Source: Aeromicrobium sp. PE09-221 (GTDB lineage Bacteria > Actinomycetota > Actinomycetes > Propionibacteriales > Nocardioidaceae). From it: a stretch of 64,000 nucleotides of DNA. The notes below the pieces were generated by a model. That model saw nothing but the letters and a program-made list of their open reading frames with translations. It was not told the origin of the DNA and made no database searches. The DNA lies in NCBI RefSeq assembly GCF_002174305.1, contig NZ_MIJB01000021.1, forward strand, positions 1-64,000, given 5' to 3'. Of this stretch, positions 50,875 to 60,117 are shown piece by piece. Made by a program: the position numbers and the translations under genes. The number at the start of each line of letters is the position of its first letter. Positions within the stretch are counted from its first letter, which is position 1.

Positions 50875-51483
50875 TCAGGCGAGGGCGGCCTTCTCGTCGC
50901 CGATCCGGGTGTCGTCCCCGTGGCCGGTGTGGACGACGGTGTCCTCGGGCAAGGCGAACAGGCGTTCCTTGATCGAGGCCACGATCGTGTCGTGGTCCGA
51001 ATAGGAACGGCCCGTGGCGCCGGGTCCGCCGTTGAACAGGGTGTCCCCGCTGAAGACCACGCCGAGATCGGCCGAGTAAAGGCATGTGCTGCCGGGCGAG
51101 TGCCCGGGGGTGGCGATGGCGACGAGCTCGCTGCCGGCCACCTCGAAGCGGGCGCCATCGGTCAGGTCCTGGTCGGGCGAGGCCTGAGTGTTCTCGGCCT
51201 CCCAGAGCATCGTGTCCGCTGAGGGGAACCAGATCGGCGCGCCTGTCAGCCCCCGAAGCTCGACCGCGGCGTTGATGTGGTCGTTGTGCCCGTGCGTGAG
51301 GACGATGGCGAGGACCCGGCGCGATCCCACCGCCTCCGCGATCGCCGCGGCATCGTGCGGGGCGTCGATGACGATCACCTCGGAGTCGTCGCCGACGATC
51401 CACACATTGTTGTCGACATCCCAGGTGCCGCCGTCGAGGCTGAACTGCCCGGACGTCACCACCTTCTCGATCCGCGCGCTCAC
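50875..51483 (-). CDS. MBL-fold metallo-hydrolase paired with mycothiol-dependent dehydrogenase
   Basis: 202-residue metallo-beta-lactamase-fold hydrolase. The zinc motif is LTHGHNDHI (HxHxDH), with further ligands in PGHSPGSTC and [14 protein letters not shown], close to glyoxalase II. Its GTG overlaps the dehydrogenase stop, and this pair is conserved in mycothiol-producing actinobacteria. The inferred job is hydrolysis of S-formylmycothiol to formate and mycothiol. Confidence 0.88.
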   Translation of the reverse strand: MSARIEKVVTSGQFSLDGGTWDVDNNVWIVGDDSEVIVIDAPHDAAAIAEAVGSRRVLAIVLTHGHNDHINAAVELRGLTGAPIWFPSADTMLWEAENTQASPDQDLTDGARFEVAGSELVAIATPGHSPGSTCLYSADLGVVFSGDTLFNGGPGATGRSYSDHDTIVASIKERLFALPEDTVVHTGHGDDTRIGDEKAALA

Positions 51484-52583
51484 AGGACCACGACCGAACG
51501 CAGGACGTCGCCGTGGTGCATCTTCTCGAAGGCAGCCTCGATGTCGTCGATACCGATCTCCTCGGTCACGAAGGCATCGAGGTCGAGCCGGCCCTGGCGG
51601 TAGAGGTCGACGAGCATCGGGAAGTCGCGCTTGGGAAGGCAGTCGCCGTACCAGCTGGACTTGAGCGCGCCGCCGCGACCGAACACGTCGATCAGCGGGA
51701 TGTCCGGCACGGTCATGTCAGGCGTGGGGACGCCGACGAGGACGAGCACGCCGGCGAGGTCGCGGGCGTAGAAGGCCTGCTTCCAGGTCTCGGGACGGCC
51801 GACCGCCTCGATCACGACATCGGCACCCTCCGAGCCGTCGTGGCCGACGATCTCGCGGATCGCCTCCACCGGATCGACCCGGCTGCTGTTGACCGTGTGG
51901 GTTGCCCCGAGCTGACGAGCCGTCTCGAGCTTACGGTCGTCGATGTCCACGGCGATGATCGGCGACGCGCCGGCGAGGGCCGATCCGACGATCGACGCGG
52001 CACCGACACCACCGCAGCCGATGACGGCCACGCTCTTGCCGCGGGTGACGGCACCGGTGTTGATCGCCGCGCCGACACCGGCCATGACGCCGCAGCCCAG
52101 CAGGCCGACGGCCGCCGCGCGTGCCTCGGGATCGACCTTGGTGCACTGTCCCGCCGCGACGAGGGTCTTCTCGGCGAAGGCGCCGATCCCGAGTGCGGGG
52201 CTCAGTTCCGTGCCATCGGTCAGCGTCATCTTCTGGGTGGCGTTGTGGGTCGCGAAGCAGTACCAGGGCTCACCGCGGTCGCAGGCGCGGCAGTCGCCGC
52301 ACACCGCGCGCCAGTTCAGCACGACGAAGTCGCCCGGCTGCACCTCGGTGACGCCTTCGCCGACGGACTCCACGACACCGGCGGCCTCATGCCCGAGCAG
52401 GAACGGGAACTCGTCGTTGATGCCGCCCTCGCGGTAGTGCAGGTCGGTATGGCACACACCGCAGGTCTGCACCTGGACGACCGCCTCACCGGGCCCAGGG
52501 GCCGGGATGACGATGTCGACGACGCTCACGGGCTCGGACTTCTTCAGCGCGACGACGCCCTTGACGGTCTGGCTGTTGCTCAC
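51480..52583 (-). CDS. mscR: S-(hydroxymethyl)mycothiol dehydrogenase (formaldehyde detoxification)
   Basis: 367-residue zinc-dependent class III-type alcohol dehydrogenase that oxidises the formaldehyde-mycothiol adduct and may also reduce S-nitrosomycothiol. Catalytic zinc site [12 protein letters not shown] and GHEAAG, structural zinc site [18 protein letters not shown]-binding [13 protein letters not shown] 52583 is chosen because GAGGAG stands just upstream; the longer frame has no support. It agrees with mshA elsewhere in the window. Confidence 0.92.
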   Translation of the reverse strand: MSNSQTVKGVVALKKSEPVSVVDIVIPAPGPGEAVVQVQTCGVCHTDLHYREGGINDEFPFLLGHEAAGVVESVGEGVTEVQPGDFVVLNWRAVCGDCRACDRGEPWYCFATHNATQKMTLTDGTELSPALGIGAFAEKTLVAAGQCTKVDPEARAAAVGLLGCGVMAGVGAAINTGAVTRGKSVAVIGCGGVGAASIVGSALAGASPIIAVDIDDRKLETARQLGATHTVNSSRVDPVEAIREIVGHDGSEGADVVIEAVGRPETWKQAFYARDLAGVLVLVGVPTPDMTVPDIPLIDVFGRGGALKSSWYGDCLPKRDFPMLVDLYRQGRLDLDAFVTEEIGIDDIEAAFEKMHHGDVLRSVVVL

Positions 52584-52664
52584 GTGCTTCTCCTCGAAGT
52601 CCAGGTCGATGGTGGGGTTCGACTCGATCCTCCCACGCCTCCGCAATGTGGGCCGGAGGGGAGG

Positions 52665-53386
52665 TCAGCAGGGGTCGGAGAGCAGCACCCGTTCGAGGCT
52701 CATCGGAGCGCGCCCGGTGAGCCTCTCGACTTCACCGGTGACGTCGGCGACCTCGCCGCAGGCGATCGCGGTGTACGTACTGACCCACGCGTCGTACTGC
52801 CATGGCGGAGCGGGCCACACGGACCGCGATGCGTAAGCCTCCTCCAGCGTCTCGTCGTGGAAGGTGACCGTGCGGCCGGTGACGCGCCACCGCGGCGACC
52901 CGCCCCTCTCCGGCCGGCCCGCGGATCACTCCGTCCTCACCGGCGAAGAGCGGGAGCAGGTCGAGATAGAAGCTGTCCCGCAGGAAGGTCCACGCCATGG
53001 CGGACCGTTCCACGTGCTGCTCGGTGGCCCAGTGGTCGCGTGCGAGGGTGAAGGTGGCATCCGGCGCGGCCCCCTGAAACGAGGTGTAGACGATGTGCCG
53101 TACCCCGGCGTCCGCGGCGGCGTCGACGAAGGTGCGGTGCTCGTCCAGGCGATCGGCGCTCTCAGAGGCGGAGACCATGAAGACCGTGTTGATGTCATCG
53201 AGCGCGCGACGGGCCCCCGCCGCATCGGCATAGGCGCAGACGGCGACCTCGCTGTGCTCCACGCGAGGGGTCCGCGCCGGGTCGCGCACGAGCAGCCGGG
53301 TGGTATGGCCGGCCACGCCGAGAGCGCGGGCGACCAGGCCCCCTCCGACCCCGGTGGAGCCGGTGACGGCGATCGACGGGGGGCAT
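52665..53386 (-). pseudogene. NmrA/QorB-like NAD(P)-binding oxidoreductase, decayed
   Basis: Remains of an atypical SDR (NmrA family). The start is clear (AGGAG, 6 nt, ATG 53386), but a run of six C after ATG puts the Rossmann motif AVTGSTGVGGGLVARAL in the next frame; five C would restore it. The main frame runs to EGRVAAVAR, then the C-terminal part (RVTGRTVTFHDETLEEAY to VLLSDPC) continues in the third frame after the loss of about 40 codons that homologs have there. All three reading frames are used, so the gene is dead. Confidence 0.8.
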
Positions 53387-53577
53387 GTCGGACTCCTGCC
53401 GGTCGGTGTCCTTGAGATCGTCAGCCTACGCCCGTCCCGGTCGCCTGTGGCCGCACCTCCATCGGGGTGCGCCGTCGTGGTGTCGGCTTTAAGCTCAACG
53501 AGAAGCCGGTCCCGTCCTCACCCATCGCATGCGCTGTGAAGGTGGTGACGGGGCCGCACCAGCCGCAACTAGAGCTT

Positions 53578-53591
53578 CACCCTCAAGGGTG
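53578..53591. promoter_or_regulatory. Palindromic operator candidate before the GAT-like gene
   Basis: CACCCT-CA-AGGGTG is a perfect 14-bp inverted repeat lying over the -35 region of the promoter whose -10 (CGATAG, 53608-53613) is 6 nt before ATG 53620. It would suit a dimeric repressor or MerR-like activator of the four-gene operon that follows. The rest of 53387-53619 shows nothing. Confidence 0.45.
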
Positions 53592-53619
53592 GAGCAGATG
53601 ACGCTTTCGATAGAGCAAC

Positions 53620-54117
53620 ATGGAGCCTATGTCCTCGACGATCCGGCCTGTCCCACCCGCTTCTCTCAGGGGTGCCTCCGGTGCGGTGGGCACCGTGGGT
53701 CTCGTGGTCGATCCGGAGACCGACTCCTGGCGTCTCGGCTCGGTCGTCGCGGAACTCGCGCACGCCGAGCTCCGACCACAGGTGATCGGTGCGGAGGCCG
53801 AGGCGGTCGGGATCGGCCAGAGCGCGCTCGCCGAGACCACCGCGGATCAGCTCGACGCACTCGTGCTCCTCGGCGCACCGTCCGATGAGAACGGGGACCC
53901 CGACACCGGGTTGATCACCCTGTTGCTCGACGGGTTCGCGCGTCCATGCGCGATCCTCGCCCTTCGGGAGGTCGCGGACTCGCTCGCCATCGCCGGCATC
54001 GACGAGACCGCAGCCGGCGTCGAGATCCTCGACGAACCCGCTCAGATCGTTCCTCGACTGGCCGACCTGCTCCCCCAGCGCGATCGATGGAGCACACGTC
54101 GCCGCGGTGCCCGATGA
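53620..54117 (+). CDS. Class I GATase-like/catalase C-terminal-like small protein
   Basis: 165 aa, function unknown. The pattern VGLVVDPETDSWRLGSVV, DALVLLGAPSD, FARPCAILALREVADSLAIA and GVEILDEP resembles the DJ-1-like C-terminal domain of large catalases, here as a free protein without the catalase core and without a visible nucleophilic Cys elbow. It is the first gene of a coupled operon; its TGA overlaps the next ATG. A second ATG at 53629 is possible. Confidence 0.55.
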   Translation: MEPMSSTIRPVPPASLRGASGAVGTVGLVVDPETDSWRLGSVVAELAHAELRPQVIGAEAEAVGIGQSALAETTADQLDALVLLGAPSDENGDPDTGLITLLLDGFARPCAILALREVADSLAIAGIDETAAGVEILDEPAQIVPRLADLLPQRDRWSTRRRGAR

Positions 54118-55163
54118 CCAGCACCACCGGCGATGGCAGGCCCATCCTGTTCGAAACCGGTGATGCGCGCGACGACGTGGTCGCCGGGTGGCTCCGGGAG
54201 GCCGGCGGGCCACCGCTCGACCGCGATACCCGTACCGGCCTGGACTGGATCGCCGACATCGCCGACGAGGTACCGATGCCGGGCTCGGGTAACACGCTCC
54301 TACGTTGGGAGTTTCTCGCCCGCCTCGGCCACGCCGATCTGGTCCTCGCACGCGCCGTCGAGCCGCATCTCGACGCGCTCGCCATCCTCGACGAGGCCGG
54401 GATGACGCCGGCGCCCGGTCGCTGGGCCGTGTGGGCCGCCGAGGCCCCGGGGACGCGGCTCACCGCCACGGACCGCGGGGGAGTGTGGTCGCTATCGGGT
54501 GTCAAGCCATGGTGTTCGCTCGCCGGAGAGGTCGATCACGCGCTTGTCACCGCGTGGGTCGACGACACCCGTCGCGCGCTCTTCGCCCTCGATCTGTCGT
54601 CCGCGGGGATCGCCATCGACACCTCCTCCTGGACGCCCCTCGGGTTGGAGCCGATCGTGACCGGTTCGGTGTCCTGCGACGATGTCCCGGCCACGCCGGT
54701 GGGCGACCCCGGTTGGTACCTGCGGAGGCCGGGATTCGCGTGGGGTGGCATCGGGGTAGCCGCGGTGTGGCTCGGCGCCGCGAGTGCGCTCGCCGATGAG
54801 GTGCTCGCAGTGATGACACGCCGGGACGCCGACACGCTCGGGTGGTCGCTCGTCGGCGCGATCGACGCCGCACTCTGGCCGGTGCGAAGGGCGATGGCGA
54901 GTGCCGCGGCGAGCATCGACTTCTCCGAAGCGAAGGGTGCCGGGCCCCGAGAGCTCCTAGCCGCGAGGCTGCGGCAGGCGACCGCGGTCGCGGCGGAGCG
55001 CGTACTGACAACGGCCGGACACGCGCTGGGGCCCGGACCGCTGACGACCGATGCTCGCCTCGTCCACCGGGTCCGCGATCTCCAGCTCTACCTCCGTCAG
55101 CACCACGCCGAGCGGGACGCCGCTGCCCTCGGGCTCCTGCTGCGGGACGAGAGGGAGCCGTGA
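54114..55163 (+). CDS. Acyl-CoA dehydrogenase-like flavoprotein
   Basis: 349-residue protein with the acyl-CoA dehydrogenase fold: helical N-domain (to about residue 100), middle beta-domain with GVWSLSGVKPWCSLAGEVDHALV (quoted in part: GVWSLSGVKPWCSLAGEVDH), and C-terminal four-helix domain. The usual catalytic Glu region and CoA-binding residues are not obvious, so the substrate may be something other than an acyl-CoA. It is translationally coupled to both neighbours (ATGA before, GTGA after), in an operon with a deacetylase/methyltransferase and a glycosyltransferase. Confidence 0.75.
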   Translation: MTSTTGDGRPILFETGDARDDVVAGWLREAGGPPLDRDTRTGLDWIADIADEVPMPGSGNTLLRWEFLARLGHADLVLARAVEPHLDALAILDEAGMTPAPGRWAVWAAEAPGTRLTATDRGGVWSLSGVKPWCSLAGEVDHALVTAWVDDTRRALFALDLSSAGIAIDTSSWTPLGLEPIVTGSVSCDDVPATPVGDPGWYLRRPGFAWGGIGVAAVWLGAASALADEVLAVMTRRDADTLGWSLVGAIDAALWPVRRAMASAAASIDFSEAKGAGPRELLAARLRQATAVAAERVLTTAGHALGPGPLTTDARLVHRVRDLQLYLRQHHAERDAAALGLLLRDEREP

Positions 55164-56497
55164 TCCCGCGACCGTTCACCCACGACCTGCCGGGGACCTC
55201 GTCTGTCTCCTGGCATCGACGTTTCAGACAGACGGCCCTGCCTCTCCTGTCCGACATGTCCGGTTTCGAGCAGCTCGAGCGTCTCGTCGTCGTGGCCGCT
55301 CACCCCGACGACGAGACACTCGGTGCCGGCCTCATCAGCGCGGACCTCGCCGGGCAGGGATGGGAGGTCGAGGTGGTGATCCTGACGCGCGGCGAGAACA
55401 GTCATCCTGGATCCCCTACGACCACCGCCGAAGAGCGTGCCGCGATGCGCGCGAGGGAGTCGGCGATCGCGGCCCGGCTCCTCTCCCCCTCCATCCGCCT
55501 GCATCCGGCGTCCTTCGCCGACGGCGGCCTGGCCACGGAGCACGATGCCCTCGTCACGACGATCGTGGACATCGTCGGCGATGGCCGCCGTACGCTGCTG
55601 CTGGCTCCATGGCGCCATGACGGTCACAGCGATCACGAGGCGGCAGGGTGGGCAGCCGCGGCCGCCGCGGTGCGCACCGGGGCGATACTCGCCGAGTACC
55701 CCGTCTGGATGTGGCACTGGGCTGAGCCCGAGGAGTTCCCGTACGCGTCGGCGCGGCGATGGAGTACGAACGCGACGGTGCGGGAGCAGAAGGCGGCAGC
55801 CATCGCGGCACACCGCTCGCAGATCGCCCCGCTGTCCTCCGAGCCCGGGGATGAAGTCCTGCTCGACGGTGCCTTTCTCGAGCATTTCGGTGGTGCCGAC
55901 GAGTACTTCATCCTCGACCAGCCGTTCGACGACGCCCTCGACCGGTTGCATGCGGACGACGACGATCCCTGGGGGCTCGACGATCGGTGGTACGAACACC
56001 GCAAGGCCCAACTCCTCCTGGCCTGCCTCCCCCGTGAACGCTACGGCCGAGCACTGGAGGTCGGCTGCTCGCGAGGCTCCCTGAGCACGCTGCTCAGCCG
56101 ACGCGCCGGTCGGGTGCTCGCGGTCGACGCGAGCGAGCACGCGGTGGCGCTGGCGCGCGAGCGCGTCCCCTCCTCCGTCGATGTCGCGCACCTGCGAGTG
56201 CCCGACGAATGGCCCGAGGACCGGTTCGATCTCATCGTCGTCTCCGAGCTCGGTTATTTCCTGTCCCCCGTCGCGCTCGAGCGGCTGTGGGTGACGATCG
56301 CGGCCTCCCTGGAGCCAGACGGGACGGTCGTGCTGTGCCATTGGCGCGGCGAGGTGCGTGGCTGGCCGCTCGACGGGCCGCAGGTCCATGCGAGCGCGGA
56401 GAAGAGCGGTGAGCTTCCGCCGGTCCAGGCGCGCTATCGCGACGACGACGTGGAGATCCTCGTGATGACGCGGGAATGGATCGCCACAGATGCGTGA
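55160..56497 (+). CDS. PIG-L deacetylase fused to a SAM-dependent methyltransferase
   Basis: 445-residue two-domain protein. Residues about 45-230 are a LmbE/PIG-L zinc deacetylase (VVAAHPDDETLGAG and WRHDGHSDHEAAG hold the metal ligands). Residues about 275-440 are a class I methyltransferase (GRALEVGCSRGSLSTLLSRR, AVDASEHAVALARER, FDLIVVSELGYFLS) of the NodS-like kind. Both activities act on amino-sugars in known systems, and a glycosyltransferase follows. GTG 55160 overlaps the previous stop. Confidence 0.85.
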   Translation: MIPRPFTHDLPGTSSVSWHRRFRQTALPLLSDMSGFEQLERLVVVAAHPDDETLGAGLISADLAGQGWEVEVVILTRGENSHPGSPTTTAEERAAMRARESAIAARLLSPSIRLHPASFADGGLATEHDALVTTIVDIVGDGRRTLLLAPWRHDGHSDHEAAGWAAAAAAVRTGAILAEYPVWMWHWAEPEEFPYASARRWSTNATVREQKAAAIAAHRSQIAPLSSEPGDEVLLDGAFLEHFGGADEYFILDQPFDDALDRLHADDDDPWGLDDRWYEHRKAQLLLACLPRERYGRALEVGCSRGSLSTLLSRRAGRVLAVDASEHAVALARERVPSSVDVAHLRVPDEWPEDRFDLIVVSELGYFLSPVALERLWVTIAASLEPDGTVVLCHWRGEVRGWPLDGPQVHASAEKSGELPPVQARYRDDDVEILVMTREWIATDA

Positions 56498-57287
56498 TGC
56501 GAACCGCTCACCCCGCGAGGTCGCCGTCGTGATCCCCGTCCATGACGAGGAATGCCTGCTGGAGCGCTGTCTCAGGTCGGTCCGGACGGCAGCCGATCGC
56601 CTGATGGACCGCCTCGGCACGGCCGCGCGGATCGTGGTGGTCCTGGACGCCTGCAGCGACCGATCGGAGGAGATCGCCACAGCACAGCAGGTGGAGACGG
56701 TGCGCATCGCCCGGCGGTGCGTGGGCGCGGCCCGTGCCGAGGGAGTCGATCACGTCATCCGGACTGCCGCTACCACCCGCCTGTGGATCGCCTGCACGGA
56801 TGCTGACAGCAGAGTCCCTGCCGACTGGTTGATCACCCACTGCCGGCAGGCCACAGCCGGGGCGGACCTCGTCCTCGGCCGAGCCCGTCTCGATCCGGTC
56901 GATGTGAGCATCCCGGTCTATCGACGGTGGGCACAGCACTATGGCGGAGGCTCGGCGACACGGCACATCCATGGAGCCAATCTCGGGGTATCGCTGGAGG
57001 CCTATCGGCAGGTCGGCGGCTTCGCCGACCTGAAGGAACACGAGGATGTCGATCTGGTCAGTCGGCTGCGCCAGGCCGGGGCGCGGGTGGCGTCGGCGCC
57101 CGATGTCCTGACCTCGGGACGCCTCTACGGCCGTACGCCCGGTGGTTTCGCCGGGTACCTACGCCGCCTCGGGGCCGGGTCAGAGGGTTGTGGGGTCGAT
57201 ACGTCGGACGGGCCAGGGACGGAAGCCGTGGTCGACGCCCCAGAGCGCCGCCTGCGTTCGAGTGGTCACCCCGATACGCGCGTATAG
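56490..57287 (+). CDS. Family 2 glycosyltransferase with overrun C-terminus
   Basis: 265 aa. GT-A fold with VAVVIPVHDEECLLERCL at the start, VVVLDACSDRSEEIA, the DxD-type motif ACTDADSRVP near residue 105 and KEHEDVDLVSRLRQAG as the acceptor/catalytic region. The family-like part ends near GGFAGYLRRL (about residue 228); the last 37 residues overlap the remains of a response-regulator gene on the other strand and look unrelated to the family. It overlaps the methyltransferase gene by 8 bp. Confidence 0.82.
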   Translation: MRDANRSPREVAVVIPVHDEECLLERCLRSVRTAADRLMDRLGTAARIVVVLDACSDRSEEIATAQQVETVRIARRCVGAARAEGVDHVIRTAATTRLWIACTDADSRVPADWLITHCRQATAGADLVLGRARLDPVDVSIPVYRRWAQHYGGGSATRHIHGANLGVSLEAYRQVGGFADLKEHEDVDLVSRLRQAGARVASAPDVLTSGRLYGRTPGGFAGYLRRLGAGSEGCGVDTSDGPGTEAVVDAPERRLRSSGHPDTRV

Positions 57288-57499
57288 GCTGCGGATACAG
57301 GTCTTGACCGTGTCTTCACGAGCTCGGGGTCGGTGTGCCGGCTGAACACGATGCCGGGCCTTCGAGGATCCGACCAGCTGCTCCACGTCGATATCGCTGC
57401 CTTGTATCGGGCTGAAGGTGCCGTAGAGCACGACACCGGCATCGCCGACCACCGCAGTCCGCTCTCCTGCTCCACGACGGCCACCTTGACGGGCGTCAC
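57180..57499 (-). pseudogene. Remnant of a NarL-type response regulator
   Basis: Pieces of a LuxR-type regulator lie in alternating frames: TPVKVAVVEQESG (receiver beta-1), then VVLYGTFSPIQGSDIDVEQL, then IVFSRHTDPELV in the first frame, and finally TVKTCIRSLYARIGVTTRTQ and AALWGVDHGFRP from the recognition helix to the C-terminus. About half of the usual 210 codons are missing, including most of the linker and the first HTH helix. The end overlaps the 3' end of the convergent glycosyltransferase. Confidence 0.65.
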
Positions 57500-57600
57500 A
57501 TCTCGACTCTCGCCAGTTCCGGGGAGACCGGCGTGGCCGAGAGATGCGCGGCTCCTACGATGGCCTCGACCGCCGCCGGTGGGCGAGAGGAGGGTGATCC

Positions 57601-58560
57601 GTGATCGAGCGTGAGGTGCTGGAGCGTCATCAGGTCTGGTGTTATCTGGGCGGAGCGGGCGCCGGGCTGTTCCTCGGCGCTCTCGCTCCCGGCGTGGCCG
57701 CCGTGGCCGAGCCGCTCGTCTGGCCGGTCATCGCCCTGCTCCTCTTCGCCACCTTCACGCAAGTCCCCGTGACAGCGCTCGCATCGGCGGTGCGCGACCG
57801 GCGCTTCCTCGTGACCTCGCTGGTCGCGAACTTCGTCGTGATGCCGCCGGTGGTGTGGGCGCTGGTCTCGCTGACGCCCGGTGATGATCCTGCGCTCAGG
57901 CTGGGACTGCTCCTCGTGTTGCTCGTGCCCTGCACCGACTGGTTCATCAGCTTCACGCAGCTGGGTGGCGGCGATGCCTCGCGCGCTACAGCATCCGCAC
58001 CGGTACTGCTCGTGGTCCAGCTTCTGCTGCTGCCGGTGTATCTCTCGCTCTTCACCGGTGGCACGACGACCTCGGTGTTCGTCCTCGCCGATCTCTGGCC
58101 GGCGCTGCTCGTCATCGGCATCCCGCTGGCCGTGGCGGTCACGGTCGCGCGCCCGCTGAACACCAGCGGCACGGGCCGGCGTACCCGTGAGCGACTCGGG
58201 TGGTGGCCCGTGCCGCTGTTGGCCGTCGTGATCACGCTCGTCGCGGCGGCCCACGCGGGCGCGGCCTTGGAGGCGCTCTCGCTGTTCCCGATCGTATTCG
58301 CGGTGGCGGTCGGCTATCTGGCCGTGGGACTGGCGGTCGCGGTGGTGGCAGGGCGAGTCGCCCGGCTCCCCGTGCGCGAGGGTCGGACGCTCGCGTTCAG
58401 CCTCGGCACGCGCAACTCCTTTCTCGTGCTGCCCTTCGCGCTCGCGCTGCCGCCCGGCTGGGAGGCCGCCTCGATCGTCATCGTCATGCAGTCGATCGTC
58501 GAGTTGTTCGCGATGATCCTCTACATCCGGCTCGTGCCGACGAAGGTGCTGCCCGGTTAG
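57601..58560 (+). CDS. BASS/ACR3-like arsenite or organic-anion carrier
   Basis: 319-residue permease with about ten helices. LLVPCTDWFISFTQLGGGDAS matches the ACR3 helix-4 signature (PCTDW, with a Thr/Asp where ACR3 efflux pumps keep their key Cys two positions away), and GTRNSFLVLPFALALP matches the helix-9 region. Arsenite efflux is possible but no arsR or arsC is near, so the substrate is open. GGAGGG stands 6 nt before the GTG start. Confidence 0.8.
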   Translation: MIEREVLERHQVWCYLGGAGAGLFLGALAPGVAAVAEPLVWPVIALLLFATFTQVPVTALASAVRDRRFLVTSLVANFVVMPPVVWALVSLTPGDDPALRLGLLLVLLVPCTDWFISFTQLGGGDASRATASAPVLLVVQLLLLPVYLSLFTGGTTTSVFVLADLWPALLVIGIPLAVAVTVARPLNTSGTGRRTRERLGWWPVPLLAVVITLVAAAHAGAALEALSLFPIVFAVAVGYLAVGLAVAVVAGRVARLPVREGRTLAFSLGTRNSFLVLPFALALPPGWEAASIVIVMQSIVELFAMILYIRLVPTKVLPG

Positions 58561-58588
58561 CTGGCCGGACGAGGCGCCCGCCCGGCCT

Positions 58589-59305
58589 CTACGCGAGCGT
58601 CGCCCGGCGGACCTCCACCCCCAGCGCCGCCAGCAGACGCTCTCGCAGAGCCGCCAGTGCCGGATCATCGGACGAACGCGGATGCGGAGCGGGGACGAGC
58701 TCGTCGATCGCGACGGTGCCCTCGCGCAGGAGCACGACACGGTCGGCCAGCCGCACGGCCTCGTCGACATCATGGGTCACGAGGACGATCGCCGGATCGT
58801 GCCGGACCCTCAAGGCGTCGACGAGGGCGTGCATCTTCAGCCGGGTGAGCGCGTCGAGGGCCGCGAAGGGCTCGTCGGCGAGCAGCAGCTGCGGTTCATT
58901 GGACAGCGCACGCGCCAGGGCCACCCGCTGCGCCTCTCCTCCCGACAGCGTCGTCGGCCACGCCCGTTCCTTCCCGGCCAGACCCACCTCCACAAGCACC
59001 GACCGCGCTCGCTCGATCGCCGCAGCGTCGCGCCGCTGTCCGAGCAGGACATTGCGCAACACCCGCCGCCCCTCGATCAGCCGGGGCTCCTGATACACGA
59101 TCGTGCGCGGCTCCACGACGGCGATCTCACCGCTGTCGGGACGTTCGAACCCGGCGAGCAGGCGCAACAGCGTCGTCTTTCCCGTGCCGCTGGGGCCGAG
59201 CAGAGCCACCAGCTGGCCGCGCGGGATCGACAGGCTGACCCCGTCGAGCACGCGCACGTCTCCATAGGCCTTCACGACCCCGTCCAAGGACACTGCGTGC
59301 GTCAT
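58589..59305 (-). CDS. ABC transporter ATPase, sulfonate/nitrate type (SsuB-like)
   Basis: 238-residue ATPase of the SsuB/TauB class: Walker A GPSGTGKTT (about residues 37-45), Q-loop VYQEPRLIEG, signature LSGGEAQR, Walker B LLLADEPFAALD, switch VTHDVDEA. The ATG at 59303-59305 overlaps the permease stop. Third gene of an Ssu-type import operon that also has permease and binding protein. Confidence 0.93.
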   Translation of the reverse strand: MTHAVSLDGVVKAYGDVRVLDGVSLSIPRGQLVALLGPSGTGKTTLLRLLAGFERPDSGEIAVVEPRTIVYQEPRLIEGRRVLRNVLLGQRRDAAAIERARSVLVEVGLAGKERAWPTTLSGGEAQRVALARALSNEPQLLLADEPFAALDALTRLKMHALVDALRVRHDPAIVLVTHDVDEAVRLADRVVLLREGTVAIDELVPAPHPRSSDDPALAALRERLLAALGVEVRRATLA

Positions 59306-60117
59306 CGGCTCTCCCTCCTCCACGGCATCGCCCGTTGTTCGAGTACGCGGACGAGGGCATCGAAGACGAGTCCCAGGATCGCGTACAACACGATGCAGAG
59401 CACCATGTAGTCAGTGCGGAAGTACTGCTGTGCGAGCGCCACCAGATAACCGATGCCCTCCGTGGTGCCGATCTGCTCCGCGGCGATCAGTCCGGTCAGG
59501 CTGACCGACAGGCTGATGCGCACGCCCATGAGCAGGCTCGGCAGCGCGGCGGGGGTGATCACCTCGCGGACGAGGGCGACCCCACTCACCCCGTAGCCCC
59601 GCGCCGCCTCGATGATCTTGCGGTCCACGCCTCGTACCCCGAGATAGGTGTAGGCGTACATCGGCGCCAATGCGGAGGCCGCGATGAGCACGATCTTGAA
59701 GGTCTCGTCCACACCGAACCAGGTGAGCAGCAGGGGCACGAGCGCCAGGAAGGGCACCGCTCGGTACATCTGCATCGTCGGGTCGATGAGCTGCTCGCCG
59801 AGGCTGCCGACCCCGGCGAGCAGACCGAGGAAGGTCCCGAGGGCGAGCCCGATCGAGACCCCGATGGCGATGCGCCGCAGGGAGGCCAGCAGGAAGTCGA
59901 ACAGCTGACCGCTCGAGGCGAGCTCACGCACCGCTCCGATCACCTCGCTCGGCGCCGCCAGCACCTGCGGTGAGAGCAACCCGAGGACCGATGACAGCTG
60001 CCAGACGAGCAGGAGCGCCAACGGGACGCTCGCCCGCAGCAGCAGCGACCTGCGCCGCGTGGGCCGATGGACCCCGAGGAAGCGCGGCGGGGCCAGGGCT
60101 CCGGTGACATCGGTCAT
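59302..60117 (-). CDS. ABC transporter permease, sulfonate/nitrate type (SsuC-like)
   Basis: 271-residue inner-membrane permease with about six helices. The ATPase-docking EAA loop is IIEAARGYGVSGVALVREVI (EAA...G...I-like) near residue 165. MYRAVPFLALVPLLLTWFGVDE is the conserved helix-loop of the SsuC/TauC class. It overlaps the binding-protein stop and the ATPase start, so the three are coupled. Confidence 0.93.
   Translation of the reverse strand: MTDVTGALAPPRFLGVHRPTRRRSLLLRASVPLALLLVWQLSSVLGLLSPQVLAAPSEVIGAVRELASSGQLFDFLLASLRRIAIGVSIGLALGTFLGLLAGVGSLGEQLIDPTMQMYRAVPFLALVPLLLTWFGVDETFKIVLIAASALAPMYAYTYLGVRGVDRKIIEAARGYGVSGVALVREVITPAALPSLLMGVRISLSVSLTGLIAAEQIGTTEGIGYLVALAQQYFRTDYMVLCIVLYAILGLVFDALVRVLEQRAMPWRRESR

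Noticed and set aside
53529-53888. 119-codon frame overlapping the start of the GAT-like gene
   Set aside because: Wrong composition (Arg-rich 3' half), and the frame at 53620 has better codon use and coupling to the next gene.
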